Source of the DNA: Spirometra erinaceieuropaei
Lineage: Eukaryota; Platyhelminthes; Cestoda; Diphyllobothriidea; Diphyllobothriidae
Length of the DNA stretch: 64,000 bases
Assembly: GCA_902702965.1 (NCBI GenBank)
Contig: CACRXP010000012.1
Location: 1,511,383 to 1,575,382 of the forward strand
Direction: 5' to 3'
Shown here: positions 34,651 through 46,229 of the stretch, piece after piece
How the letters are laid out: each line of letters opens with the position of its first letter
Position numbering within the stretch: position 1 is the stretch's first letter
The notes under the pieces: model-generated
What the model was told of the DNA's origin: nothing
Databases searched by the model: none
Seen by the model: the letters and a program-made list of their open reading frames with translations, nothing else
Made by a program: the position numbers and the translations under genes

Positions 34651-36420
34651 CAAGGTGCTACGCTTTGGCTTGTATGCAAATTGCAGAGGATCAAAAAAAT
34701 TGACGGAGGAGTACTTAAGGGAATCTAATGCAACTCGTTCAGTAAGTTTCAGGAGTGCAGAAGGGCAGGCAATAGGACGGAAAGATTTAGGAGCAAAAGT
34801 TAAAGATTTTTTAGGAATTGGAGTAATTCTTAATGTAGGCCAGGCGTCAGGAATCTTGGACTCTATGAGGGATAGATTAATAAGGTGAATCAAGACAGGA
34901 GCTATCTGCAAACAGCAAGACTTAAGGAGAAAAGGAGAGACACCGTCCGGCCCAGCCGCCGTTGACCCGCGAATCTTTTTGAGGTGTTGTTCCACCGTTG
35001 TCACAGTCACAGAAGTTAAGTCACATGGTGGTAGGTAAATTTCGTTTGGGCGAGAAGGGGAGTCGTTAGAAGTACAGATAAAATTCCGATTTAAAGAGTT
35101 TAAATCTACGTCAATGGGTTCAAGTATATTACGTTGACTAGTGAGACGCTTGAGATTCCCCCACAGTTCAGCAGAAGGAAAAGGAGAGGAGGGGGTGGAT
35201 GAAGTAGAAAAAAGTTGACTAACGAATAAACCGTTAAATCTGGCAATTTCGTTCTTTATTAAAACATTGATATCCTTCAACTTGTCACGCTGACCTAGTT
35301 TGTAGAAGGCTTCTTTGCGACGTCTCAAGTGTTTGAGGTATGGTGAGGAGATTTTGTCAGGCCTGACCATAACAGTTTCACGGGGACAACAAATATCAAA
35401 AATGCGATTCAAAAATAGCGTAAGATAATTAGAGCATAATTCAGCATTTTGTAGTGCTAGAAAAGTTGGGATGGTACTAGTAATTGAACTCTGCAGTAAG
35501 TGGATCTTATCTACGGATGTGTCTCGAACAGTGATTTTCCTCTCGGGTTTTGTAAGCAGTTGACGCTTAGAGGTGGAATAGACTTTTGGAAGTCCTAGTA
35601 GCACTGAGTGATCAGACCCGGAGAGTGGAGCTCTATTTTTAATACAAAAAAGCTTTGGGTAATTGGTCAAGATGTGATCAAGAGGGGCATCAGCCCGTGT
35701 ATTGAATGAAACAAGGTCATCAAAACCCAGAAGTGTAATGGACCGAAAACTCACACGGTTAAAATCACCGCACAAAAGAATAAGATGGGCTGATGATAAT
35801 GAAGCAAGTTTTTGTGTGAGGAAGTCAAAAAACGGCCCAGAGAGCCTTCAGTTGTGAAAGGGGGGATGTAAATACTGACAAATATAATACTCTTAAAGCC
35901 ATTTAACAAATGAGGCCTACAGATAACAGCAATTACATCAATTAGATCGCCAGAATATGAAAACAGGGGCGTACAATTTATACACCAGTCTTGATTGACA
36001 AAAATGGCCACTCCTCCACCTCTACTGCCTGTTGGAGATGCTCCATAATTTCGAAAACAACAAAATGTCGAAGGAGTGATTAGTTCCGAGTCAATATGGC
36101 TATTCAACCACGTCTCCTGAAGGCAAATTACTCCTGTTTTGCCATGTTCTTTGGTTGACAGAAGTAATTCCAAATCATGGGCTTTGTTAAATATCGATCG
36201 ACAGTTAGTCGAAAGAAAACCCGGGCTTGACAATTTGCTTTTAGGCTGGCGTTTAAGCGCAACTTGCCATCCACAGCGATGTTGCTTTCGAAAATTTGGC
36301 CTTTGCTGATACGAGCTTGGGAAGGCCAGCGAGGAAGGACGAGAAACAGGACAAGTTGTCAGAGTGTAACTGCTGCTGGCACGGTGAGTTCGCTGCGTTT
36401 GGGAGCGTGAGAACGCCAAT
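34651..36420 (-). mobile_element. Rex1/CR1-like non-LTR element, endonuclease and RT 5' half (part 1 of split element)
   Basis: This is the first part of the element completed at 31290-32401. The frame 36419-35751 carries the start of an apurinic-type endonuclease: STNCRSIFNKAHDLELLL, ICLQETWLNSH (catalytic Glu) and GSRGGGVAIFVNQ. A one-base slip in a T run near 35835 changes frame. The frame 35775-34642 then carries LCGDFNRV (D-x-N motif), the GSDHSVLLG motif (catalytic Asp-His), the linker, and RT motifs through SFRPIACPSALLKLTERV and FAYKPKRSTLD, where the insertion cuts it. All four endonuclease motifs are present, so apart from one frameshift and the insertion the copy is well preserved. 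Confidence 0.92.
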
Positions 36421-36721
36421 GCAGGAGAGTAGGTGTGTTACTTTGAAATCCCTAATTTGACACGCAGAAAAAGTGTGTTAAGAATTAAAAAGGGCGTGTC
36501 ATCGAAGGAGTACAAAGAAAATATCAAAATCGATACAGTCAAACATAGGATGTTGTGCGTTAGCAGCATTGGAAGGCATATGTACTCACTTGAGTGCTTA
36601 ATAAAGTAGTTGCTTAAAGCAAACCTAAGGCGAAGGGTAAGCAATATAATCCTTAGCCTGCCATCGACGGAAACTGTTGAGGAAGAAACGGGCAGAATTT
36701 GAGTAAAAACTTCTAAAAATA
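36421..36721 (-). mobile_element. Probable 5' leader of the Rex1/CR1-like element
   Basis: The minus-strand sequence upstream of the endonuclease frame is open for 68 codons (36644-36438) but has no recognisable domain. The boundary with the plus-strand element at about 36722 is not exact. Confidence 0.35.
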
Positions 36722-37713
36722 TCCCGCAAAATTCAAAAATTCTTTGGATACGTAATTAAGGCAAGAGTCAACCGGGACTGCATTCCCTGCCTTAAAGATC
36801 GCCAGGGAAATACGTTGTTTGACAACTCAGATAAAGCGAATCTGTTGTCCGACTTCTTCACGTCTGTGTAAACCGAGGAGCACGCTTTTGATGAAAGAGT
36901 GTACCCTCCAGTTGTCAAATCAAACAATGCAATTAGCACGGTGGACTTCACAACAGACACGGTAGAAAAAACTTTGAGTCAATTACAACCCACAAAAGCC
37001 CCTGGTCCGGACGGTGTGTTCGCAAATGTCCTGAATGAACTCCCAGACCAACTGGCCTCTCTGTTATCCAGGATCTTCAGAACTTCGACGGAGACCGGGG
37101 CTTTGCCTACCGACTGGAAGAAAGCAAATATAAGCCCCATATATAAAGGTGGCGAGAGAACAGCCCCAAATGGTTTCAGACCAGTGAGTCTCACAAACAT
37201 CTGTGGCAGGTTGCTGGAAATGTAATAAAAACGGAGCTGATGCGGCACCTCGAAGAAAACAACTTGCTCAGTTTACATCAGCATGGATTTCGAAGGGGTA
37301 GATCCTGTCTCACTAACGTCCTAGTATCCATGGAGAGGTAGACGAAATCAATCGACATGGGCTTATCAGTCGATGGCGTATACATTGACTTCAAAAAGGT
37401 TTTTGACAGTGTTCCACACAAACGACTTATGTGTAAACTACGTTAAGTGGGTGTGAATGGAAACCTGTTAAAATGGCTAGCCGATTTTGTTACTGGCAGA
37501 TCTCAGCGTATGTGTATCGAAAACGCTAAATCGGAATGGCGTTCCGCAGGGAAGCGTTCTGGGTCCAATTCTGTTTTTAATATATGTGAACGACTGCCTG
37601 GGCTGTCTGAACTGCGAGCGCGTAATTTTTGCCGACGATCTCAAATTGTGGAAATTAATAGAGAGGCCGGAAGACTCTGTACAGTTACAAGACAATTTGA
37701 ATCGCTACCTAAG
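36722..37713 (+). mobile_element. CR1/Jockey-like non-LTR element, RT part 1 (split element)
   Basis: Successive plus-strand pieces read as an RT with a few frameshifts. They are FFGYVIKARVNRD (about 36740) and FDNSDKANLLSDFF, then PTKAPGPDGVFANVL (about 36990), ALPTDWKKANISPIYKGGER, and NGFRPVSLTNICGRLLEM. HQHGFRRGRSCLTN, VYIDFKKVFDSVPHKRL and VPQGSVLGPILFLIYVND follow, with the catalytic IFADDLKLWK (about 37628). It is 5' truncated (no endonuclease). It stops after ..LQDNLNRYL near 37713, where a repeat is inserted, and continues at 38686 and 40572. Confidence 0.88.
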
Positions 37714-38685
37714 ATCCCTCACCAGAAATGTTAATTATTCCAATTTTTCAGTTCATGCATCGTGCCCTCACAGAATGCGCACCATCAATGCTGTTGGCGA
37801 AACCTTCTGTATTCGCCATATACTAGTAGTCTAGTCGCATCTCCCTTACCCCATCCTCGGTTGGACTCGGATGAATGTAACCGACCGCATCTGGGTTCTT
37901 GTCGCCTCGAGACTGGTTGTCATCGTGCCCTTACAGAATGCGCTCCATCGGCGATCTTGACAAAGCCTTCTATATTCGCCATATACTAGTAGTCTGGTCG
38001 CATCTCCCTTCCCCCATGCTCGGATGGACTCGGTTGAATGAAACCGACCGCATCTGGGTTCTTGTCACCTCGAGACTGGTTGTCATCGTGCCCTTACAGA
38101 ATGCGCTCCATCGGCGATCTTGACAAAGCCTTCTATATTCGCCATTTACTAGTAGTCTGGTCGCATCTCCCTTCCCCCATGCTCGGATGGACTCGGTTGA
38201 ATGAAACCGACCGCATCTGGGTTCCTATCAGCTCGAGACTGGTTTTAAATTTCGCCACTTATTTTTCTTATTCAAGGCGATACAGGCCAGTCCTGACCGA
38301 CCCGCCTACATACCATTTTATGAAATCCGTTACACAATGCCATATACAGCTGACATTTAGTTCGGCCATGTTGATGTCAGACTATATTCCATTCTGTACC
38401 GCCACATGCAGGCCAGTCCTCACTGCATTTTTCTGATGCTATTTTTGAGGGCTTTTTTTTCTCCTGTTAAATTCCTACAATTATTTTTAAATTTTGCTTT
38501 GGAGTTTTTTTTCACCCCTCGTTTTTCATTTTGCTTAATGGACATCTAATCTCAAAAACTATGTATTGCACTTTGTACAGATTTTGCCTACCTCGTCTAA
38601 AATTCGCATGTAGATTTATTTTTACTTGCTTTGATGGGGCCCCGACGGGTCTTTAATAAAAATATTTGAATTGAATTGAATTGAA
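37714..38685 (+). mobile_element. Non-autonomous retroposon with tandem units and CR1-like 3' tail, copy N2
   Basis: The insertion splits the RT at 36722-41030. Its 5' part has three tandem copies of a 163-bp unit (about 37761, 37924 and 38087), each with ACTAGTAGTCT.GTCGCATCTCCC. Its 3' part matches copy N1, ending TGATGGGGCCCCGACGGGTC (38632), AATAAAAAT and a TTGAA microsatellite. The open frames across it (37762-38436) are products of the tandem repeat, not genes. Confidence 0.8.
37761..38245 (+). repeat. 163-bp tandem repeat, about three units
   Basis: Units begin CGTGCCCTCACAGAATGCGC at 37761 and CGTGCCCTTACAGAATGCGC at 37924 and 38087, exactly 163 bp apart. The last is cut short near 38245. 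Later units are closer to each other than to the first. Confidence 0.92.
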
Positions 38686-39065
38686 AATTGTGTGATGAGT
38701 GGTGTCTTAGTCTCAATCGTAACAAATGCCAACTTATCCGATTACGTTCGAGCAACAGGAGGCCGTTGAGATTTGAATCTCAGTACTCCATAGGAGGTCA
38801 CCAACTCGAATCAGTCAACGAGTTAAGAGAACTCGGTGTGTGGACGACATCAACCATCAAACCATCGTCTCACTACGCCAAGTTATCGAAGAAAGCTATG
38901 GGTATCCTAGGTGCGATTAGAAGCTCCTTCCTCAATTTTGACGAAGAACTTTTCGGCCGAGTATTTGAAGCATACGTTCGACCAATGCTGGAATATTGTG
39001 TCCAGGCATGGTGTCCCTGGACGAAAACAGATTACACCCTACTGGAGAACGTAAAACGAGAGAGA
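38686..39065 (+). mobile_element. CR1/Jockey-like non-LTR element, RT part 2
   Basis: The RT frame resumes with CDEWCLSLNRNKCQLIRLRS, then ELRELGVWTTSTIKPSSHYA and EAYVRPMLEYCVQAWCPWTK. It runs to ..LLENVKRE at about 39062, where it is cut by a minus-strand element. It joins logically to 37713 and to 40572. Confidence 0.88.
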
Positions 39066-40571
39066 GGAATGCGCTTTATTGTGAAATCATATGTTCAAAA
39101 TTTTCAGCAAAAAATTGGCTCCATTCACTATGGGCAGTAAATAAGTTAATAGATTATTCAAGAGACAAAGTTTAACACAAAGAAACGATTATTATGGGGA
39201 TAGTTCAAGTCTTAGCTTCTGTATTTCTGTCTCTTCGCACGTAAGATAGCGCGCTAGGAATGGCAATACAGAAGCTCGATAAGCCGATGTGCGACAGGAT
39301 ATAAGACGGAAGTTGCGGCGCATCGGGCGGGAAGACTTGGCAGACATAACATCGGGATGTAGTGGATGGGCAACGTCATCTAGAATTCGACCAGCAAATT
39401 GCTTGACCGCATTGAAGTGTCGTTGTAAGATAGTGTCAACTAAAAAATATAAGAAACGCCAGCAGCAGAAGAGAGCATGCGGAGGATTCGTTTCAAAATT
39501 AAAAGATCCTTTTTAAAAAAGCAGGAAAAATGACAGGATAACAGTATAGGATAAGAGGAAGAATGCAGGCATCAATGAATCGCCAGACTAAGGGTTGAGG
39601 TGTGTGGTAGGAACGTAAACGACGTATGTAGTAAAGAAATTTACGACCTTTAATAAAGAGGGACTCAATATGGAGGGAAAAAGAAAAATTTGAGGACAAA
39701 GTAACGCCGAGATACCTGAAAGAGGATACTTCGTTAGGAAGAATGTCAGAGGAATCAGGATTAGGAGAAGGCCGCAGTCGAAAAATGCACTGAACGGATT
39801 TTTGGTTATTAATTAGGAGACCATTTTTCTCCGACCACGCTAGGACATGGTTTACGCCATCCTTTACAGACCGGGGGTGTGTCTGACTTTTGAGAGGGTG
39901 TCCAACAACCACATCGTCAGCATACTTGACCAAAAGACAGTCAGTAGGGGACCTGAGATCATCAGTGTGGAGGGAGAAAAGGTGAGGTGATAGAATGGAA
40001 CCTTGAAGAACACCGCAGTCATTGGGAAGGGTCGAAGATTTCCGCTTGCCAGATTGGACAAATTGGGTGCGGAAGGTAAAATAATCGCTCAGCCAAGAGA
40101 CGACCCAGCCTGGAGAGCCACATGCGGAGGTTTTGGAAAGGAGAAGAGGGCGCGGGACGGTATTGAAGGCGAAGGAGTAATCAAGAAAAGCGCACGCATA
40201 CTCGCGGCAACCCTTGTCTAATGCTTTCAGAGCAGAGTGGACCACAATTGCAACAGCATCTAAAGTACTCCGTTTGGCTTTATATGAAAACTGTCAGGGT
40301 TTGGAAAAACTGGAAGTAAAAGGCTTAATGATATCTAGGGCAACTCTTTCAGCAAGCTTTAGTATTACAGAGGAGCAGGCAATTGGGCGAAAAGATTTAG
40401 GACCAAAGTTTGCAGGCTTTTTAGGGATGGGAGGGATTCTCACTGTACGCCAGGCGTCGGGAATCTTGGACTCCATGAAAGATATATTGATTAGGTGCGT
40501 TAAAATAGGGGCTATCTGCGGACTGCAAGATTTAAGAAGAAAAGGCGAAAGAAAACGAAGAAAACGAAGAG
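39066..40571 (-). mobile_element. Rex1/CR1-like non-LTR element, 5'-truncated copy
   Basis: This is a second copy of the minus-strand family at 31.3-36.4 kb. The 40578-40294 segment reads LLKSCSPQIAPILTHLINIS and KSFRPIACSSVILKLAERV. The frame 40245-39499 reads FLDYSFAFNTVP, LQGSILSPHLFSLHTDD and the catalytic KYADDVVVGHP, then decays in the C-terminal part (frameshift near 39520). Short related sequences at both junctions (GTAAAACGAG at about 39049 and GAAAACGAAG near 40561) may be the target duplication. It is inserted into the plus-strand RT. Confidence 0.88.
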
Positions 40572-41030
40572 CGACCAAGCTAGTCGGCGGATTAAGTAGC
40601 TTACCTTATGAGAGACGGCTGGAAAAGCCAAAACTATTTCCTCTCTCTTATAGACAATACAGAGGGGATATGATCATAGCCTTCAGGATCGTCCGAGGGC
40701 TAGACTGTGGTCTTCAGTTTAACGATTTCTCTAAATTGGCGCGGACGAAAAATCTTCGAGGGCACCAATACAAGTTGAAGGCGAAATATGCCAAACTCGA
40801 ATTGCGGACCAATTTCTTCTCCCACCGACTGGTTGAAGGATGGAACAAATGGCCGTACTCCGTTGTCCTAGCGAAAACGTTGAGACCTTCAAAAGAAGAC
40901 TAGATAAATTTAGGCTTGATGCTGAAACATTTACATGATATCAATGATTGGAATAACTGCCATGTAAATATCTGCGTGTTTTTCGATGCGTCTATCTGTA
41001 AATAGGGTTTTCCAAGGCTCCGCATCTATC
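40572..41030 (+). mobile_element. CR1/Jockey-like non-LTR element, part 3 (C-terminus and 3' end)
   Basis: The interrupted plus-strand protein resumes with RATKLVGGLSSLPYERRLEK, then PLSYRQYRGDMIIAFRIVRG and NFFSHRLVEGWNKWPYSVV, ending at TAG 40901-40903. This is the usual C-terminal tail of CR1/Jockey RTs. The 3' UTR runs to about 41030 with no clear poly-A. The copy is dead: two insertions and several frameshifts. Confidence 0.88.
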
Positions 41031-41559
41031 CCTCATATATACTGAATTAGTGATGCGCGTCGAGGTTCATTAATTAATAAATTATGTAATCGAGAGTTAC
41101 TTAAAGATTCGCTGCATTATCATGACAGTAATAGATTGTTGACGAAAGGTGTAAGGGAAATAGCGGCGTAATGGCATGTCGGAGCGCACTGAAATGCCGA
41201 TATAGCTTCCTTATCAACGCTTCTACGGAAACAGACAGAGCTAAGTCAACATCTAAAACATTCCGAGCTTCATTCACTCTGTTTTGGAAGTCGCCAGATA
41301 CGAGACAGCAGTCCTGTTCGCTCAGAATGCGGAAAGCTTATATTAGGCTATCCCGTAGCTGCCTGTAACTCAAAGAAGAGATACTGAGACTAGATAATCG
41401 CGTTTGTTAGGGTAGTGAACCCTGTTCAGTTACACGTTTGGTTGCCCGCCGTTTAACTTCTTCGAGTGCGCTGAGATCTTAGTGGCCCAGGGGCTCCTTA
41501 CTTGGGTAGAAAACTCCAAATGCGGCCGCACAAAAAATCTAGAAGCCTTAAAGAAGCAG
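41031..41559. other. No gene identified
   Basis: Short plus-strand open frame 41171-41368 without recognisable features. Probably old repeat or spacer between two retroelements. Confidence 0.35.
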
Positions 41560-44150
41560 TCTTAATCAAAGTAAGAGGACGTCCTTTTAACGAGGTATAG
41601 GATAGACATCGCCGACTTGGTTACCTTTTTGGAACACAGCGACGGTTTGTGCGAAATTGTGATGCACACACTCAAATCCTTCTGGTCGTTCACCTCCTGC
41701 AATCGTATCCCAGTCAGGCGGTAGACCATGCGGATAGGAAAGCCGGTTCCACTGACGCGTAGAAAATTGCATTTGCTTAAGTCAAATGCATAAACCAGTC
41801 GTTCGATCATCTCTTGAAGTGATTTAGGTTTGTCTGCAATCGCACCTCCGCAACTTCCTTTAGAATGGCACTCCAGATTTTTATATAATCAGCAAACACG
41901 GAGACATCGCAGTCCAGTCCGTTTGCACATTCGGTGACGTATATAATGAACAGAGTAGGGTCAAGAAGAAGTCATTGGGAACACAAATGTTAGCGACAAC
42001 TTTCGTAGACTGCTTGTCACTGAAATAGACAGTTTGAGAACGGCCGAGTAAAAGCTTCAAATCCAGATCAGAAGCTTGCATCTCACGCCTATACAGTGGT
42101 GGCGAGACACATTATCGAAGGTCCTTTTGAAGTTGATATGTGCCGCATGCACCATATTCCGTCTATCAATATCATGAGTACAGTGTTCTAGACAGTAGAG
42201 CAAGTTTGTCACACAGGACCTGTCTCCGCGGAATTTGCGCTGGAAATAGGAGATTAGATGGTATTGTTCAAGAAAGTGGACTAGTTGCTGTTTAATTATT
42301 TTGTCCAGGATTTAGAAGCGGATGAAGCTGAGACTGATAGGTCTGTAATTATTTGCGGAGACCCGACTTCCGCTCTTGTACAGCGGCGTAATCCATGCTG
42401 ATTTCTAGACGTTCAGCCCTGAAGTATGCATGGAACAGCAAAGGGAGCAGCTTTGTCAATTCATCGGCGCGTTCCTTTAAAAGTTTTGCTGAAATCCCAT
42501 TAAGACCAATTGATGTTTATTATTTTAGCTCCAGAGGCCAACTCAGAGCCATGGTCTTGGTGGACTGAATGGTCCCGGTTATTTTGGTCTCTTCGAAGGC
42601 ACTCGCGGGAGGATTGAAGCCAGTTTCCCTGCTAAAAACAGACCGAAAGAATTCTGAAAGATGATCAGCTTAGGCTTTTCTTCACAGCGGTTCTCACCTT
42701 TAGCAGTCTTTAGCAATGGTATTGGGTCCTTCTCTCGCCTGGTCTGCCTAATTAAACAGTAAAATAATTCCAAGCTTTCCGTGAAACGGTCAATCGGGGC
42801 CAGTTCGAAATCTCTTCTTGTTCTTAGGAAAGAGTGCTTGACTCAATTTCTTTAAATGTGACTCCTGGCAGTAAGCGATTTCATCCAAATCTTCCGCTTT
42901 TCATTAACCGCATGTTTTAAAGCCTGCGTAAGACATCAAGGTCTGTTTGTAAACCTCTTTCGCGAAGGCGGATAGTGGTTTGCGATGAACTTGTGATGTT
43001 CTTCTCGGAACCGTTCCCAGTCTTTGCGTAAGTCTCCTGAGGTTATGGGTCCCACGGGTTTCTCGGCCATAGAAAAAAGAGGGGAATTTCACAATAGAAC
43101 GACATGGTCACTCTTGCCTAGGGGGTGTAAACATGACACCTCATGAATGCTGCCTAACGATTTCGTAAGGACAAGGTCAATCTAGTTGGCCCGTTGGCCT
43201 TCGTATACTCTAGTTGGAAACGTGACGTGTTGAGTAAGAAATAACTTCGGCGTCCTGTTTGCAGGGAGACCACTGAAGGTCTCGTCTGAGCTATTGACGT
43301 GGGTAGAGTTCCACTCAATGCTAGGTGCGCTAAAGTCACCCACGATCACGATATGCAGTAGTGTGGAAAAATTTCTAGCACCTCCAGCAGGTGAGCGTTC
43401 CGATCGCGGCTCGGCGGTCGATAGGGTGTTAGGACATCGAGGCTTGCTGAAACTGGTATTTAAATAGCTGGCCAGATTTCCTCGGACGTACGCAAAAATT
43501 TATCGGTTTTGTCTGGTATTACTGCTCCATGCTTGACATACGTGAGTTCGCCACCTTCAAAGTATCTTAAATACAGTTGGTAGCCAGACACGGCTAAATC
43601 ACGGCCGTTCATGCGCTAGGTCAATCAGGTTTCTGTTAAGGAGATTACGTCGAGCGATATATCGCAGAGGTGGATCTTCAGGTCGTCGAACTTTGGTAAC
43701 AAACTCACGCTTTGATGCATAAGAATTGCAGTTTCTAGTTGACGGGATATGTGGTTACATTGCAGTCCGCGCCCTTACTTAATACGCCGACTGCATGGTC
43801 ATTCGGCAGGACCCGTCCAGGGGAAGAATGACGGACGCCGTCCTACTTGGTTCTTATATGTAAATAAATTGCCCCCTTTCGCCGAACCCCCTTCTTAGTT
43901 CCAGAACTAGTTGACGACGTGTTACTGTTTTTGCTGACGAGTGGTTTGGTTACAAAAATGTCTGGGTTGGAACCTTTTATCCTATATCGCCTGGAAATAG
44001 TGAGATTGGCTTGTCTGCCGCTGACCAGCACAACTTTAAGAGGTCGCAAGCGTATTGATTTCGATGGATTTGTTGCCCGTTTTCCAAGGCGGAAGGCTTT
44101 AATCATTTCATTTGCCTTGGTGAGTCCTAAAATATTATTGATTTGACTGT
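41560..44150 (-). mobile_element. Decayed CR1-like non-LTR element (ORF1 remnant, endonuclease, RT)
   Basis: The minus strand from 44150 down shows the element in order, across many stops and frameshifts. First is an ORF1-like segment (MIKAFRLGKRATNPSKSIRL.., 44106). Then comes an endonuclease part with a WNSTHVNSS-like block (about 43310) and an SDHVVLL-like piece (about 43110). A linker with YCLIRQTRREKDPIPLLKTA (42760) follows. The RT pieces are PLYKSGSRVSANNYRPISL (about 42350), HINFKRTFDNV (about 42120) and the C-terminal KCNFLRVSGTGFPIRMVYRL..SVCITISHKPS (41775-41650). It is inactive and older than the elements at 31-41 kb. Confidence 0.8.
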
Positions 44151-46009
44151 GGAAGACTGATAGGTTTTACGGAACCCGCTGCTTGTGTGTTGTATAAGGG
44201 ATTCTACAGAGCATTTGGGGTATTTTAGAGAAACGAGGGTTAACTAGTTAAATCACTTCTTGGCACAAGAGAACTCTCATCATTTCCATTAAGGTGGTTC
44301 CTGTGACAGGTAATGTTTTTGCATCGCCGTTCAACTCGTCCAGAGTAAAAATCGGGTCTGCCTTTATTAGCAGCTTTGTTACCGTTATGTTGCTGTTGCC
44401 AATACCCGTATGCGCCCTGCTAGCACATGGCCCCCTCATAGGTGGGGCCGGCACGGTGGCTAGTCGGGGCCACTGCCCCTTCAGTCCAGGTATAAAAAAT
44501 ATTCAGACACCGCGCGTTTTCTTAAAAGCTGAAAATCGTTAATGAAAGTAAAAACGTCCCCTGGCACATATTTCATAAAAAATGAATTTTTGAGTGCAAA
44601 GCAGGCAATATTTTTAAGATATACTAGACCTCTCTGTGAATTTTATTTTAGACGGGGATGATCTTTATCAGCCATGGCTTTAATGAGTTTTGTGTCCATT
44701 GGGTCCTCGAAATAGCTGGAACTGCGCAGGACGTCATTAAACTATCATAGTTTGAGGGTGGGGTCATCTGGAGTAAGACATCTTTTGGGTTTACGGTTTG
44801 CCACATTTAAGGGTAATACAGCGCTGTTTCGCGAGGATGCGCTATGTACGCGAAAATCGGTATTGTAAAGGAGTGCCAAAATTGAGGATGAGTAGGCGCC
44901 CCCCTGCGCAAATTTTTCGGGGATAGATGAAAGAGGGAGCTGGTGGTTGCATGCCAACTTACAGCCCCGCCTACAGCCCCCGGATAGCCACCTCACAGCC
45001 CAACCCATCACCGTCATAGCTGAGGGGGCCTAGCGTGGCTGGCGCCAGCATGGCGTACTAGCTAAATCGTTTCCCTTTTTCTGAGATACTGCCCAGACGA
45101 TTTTATTTTGCTCTTTTTGCGTTCAACACTTCGGTTTTTTTGTTTTAGCATTAGAAACCCCCTTTTTGGTCATCAGTGTTTCGCCGCATGAGGGTCTTTA
45201 AACCATAAGGATCATTTTCGAGTTTTTTGACTTTTACCAGTGTACATGCACATTCAGCGCAAGGCTCATCTTGGTGATGTAAACTTTTTATGGTGATTGC
45301 AATTTTGATTTCCTTGCTGACCATTAGCTGGAGGCGTAATGAAAGTGTGCGCAGATCATTTATGCGAGGTTCATCTCACCAGGCTTATCCTTTACGAGAT
45401 TATGGTGCTAGACGTGCCTTTGCTATTAATTTGCTGAGAGTCCATAAACGTTAGGAAAAGACAGCTGATATATTTTCGTTTTCGATATTGTTAAGGATAC
45501 TTCAGTCATGCCGATTATCCTAACACAATAAGACTAAGGCCAGTTAAAAAGTTGCATAAATCAAGTTTTAACTCGACTGTTCACCGTTTATTTAAGGCGG
45601 ACATATAAAAATTCATCCTAGAAAGATTATGTTTTCGCCTTTGCAGACCTTGCCCCTAGACGATGTAGCTCTAGACATGCTAAAATCTGGCAAACATTCT
45701 GGTCAGAAAAGATACCAGAAGGCCTCAGAAATATAAGAAAGAGCATGAGGGATTTTTTGAGATACAGGAAGATGCCTATGAGAACCTTGTAATACCTAAA
45801 AATACGTACGTTGGAACGCGTAATTCAATGCGCGGGTAGGTTCTTGTTTGCTTAACATAGGCTATACAACAAATCACATTACACAAAATATGCCAGCCGG
45901 TTGGCTTATCCACCCGACAAAATGACGATGCTATTTAAGGGAGATGATGAAGGCTTTCAGACATGGACATAAGTAAGGGAATGGTTGAGTTATTTTGGTT
46001 GAGTAAGAC
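44151..46009. other. No gene identified
   Basis: No recognisable protein, repeat or splice pattern. GC-rich open frames at 44248-44542 and 44745-45017 exist on one or both strands but have no known features. Confidence 0.35.
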
Positions 46010-46200
46010 ATTGTCCCACATTTCCTTGAGGTCGGTCTTTGACGTGTTCTAGATATGTTTGCGTCCTTTTATCGAAGGCATTTGAGGATAACAATTCGTC
46101 GTGTTTGGTAGGGACAAATAAATCGACCCAGTGTACTTCTGGACGGTTCAAATCACCCGAAGTTATCTTTTGTTCGGTTTCAAATTTTAATATACCGTCT
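46010..46200 (-). mobile_element. Non-LTR endonuclease fragment
   Basis: The minus strand reads GDLNRPEVHWVDLFVPTKHD at about 46160-46100, followed by ELLSSNAFDKRTQTYLEHVK. The GD.N.P.V.W pattern is the D-x-N motif of apurinic-type endonucleases in CR1-like elements. Only this piece is clear. Confidence 0.7.
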
Positions 46201-46229
46201 AGTCAATTGTTCAGGTCCGTGTCCTCATA

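Noticed and set aside
37762..38436. Series of open frames with repeated peptide blocks
   Set aside because: They are translations of the 163-bp tandem repeat in three frames and carry no RT or other domain.
44248..45017. GC-rich open frames on both strands
   Set aside because: Composition effect likely; no recognisable protein features.
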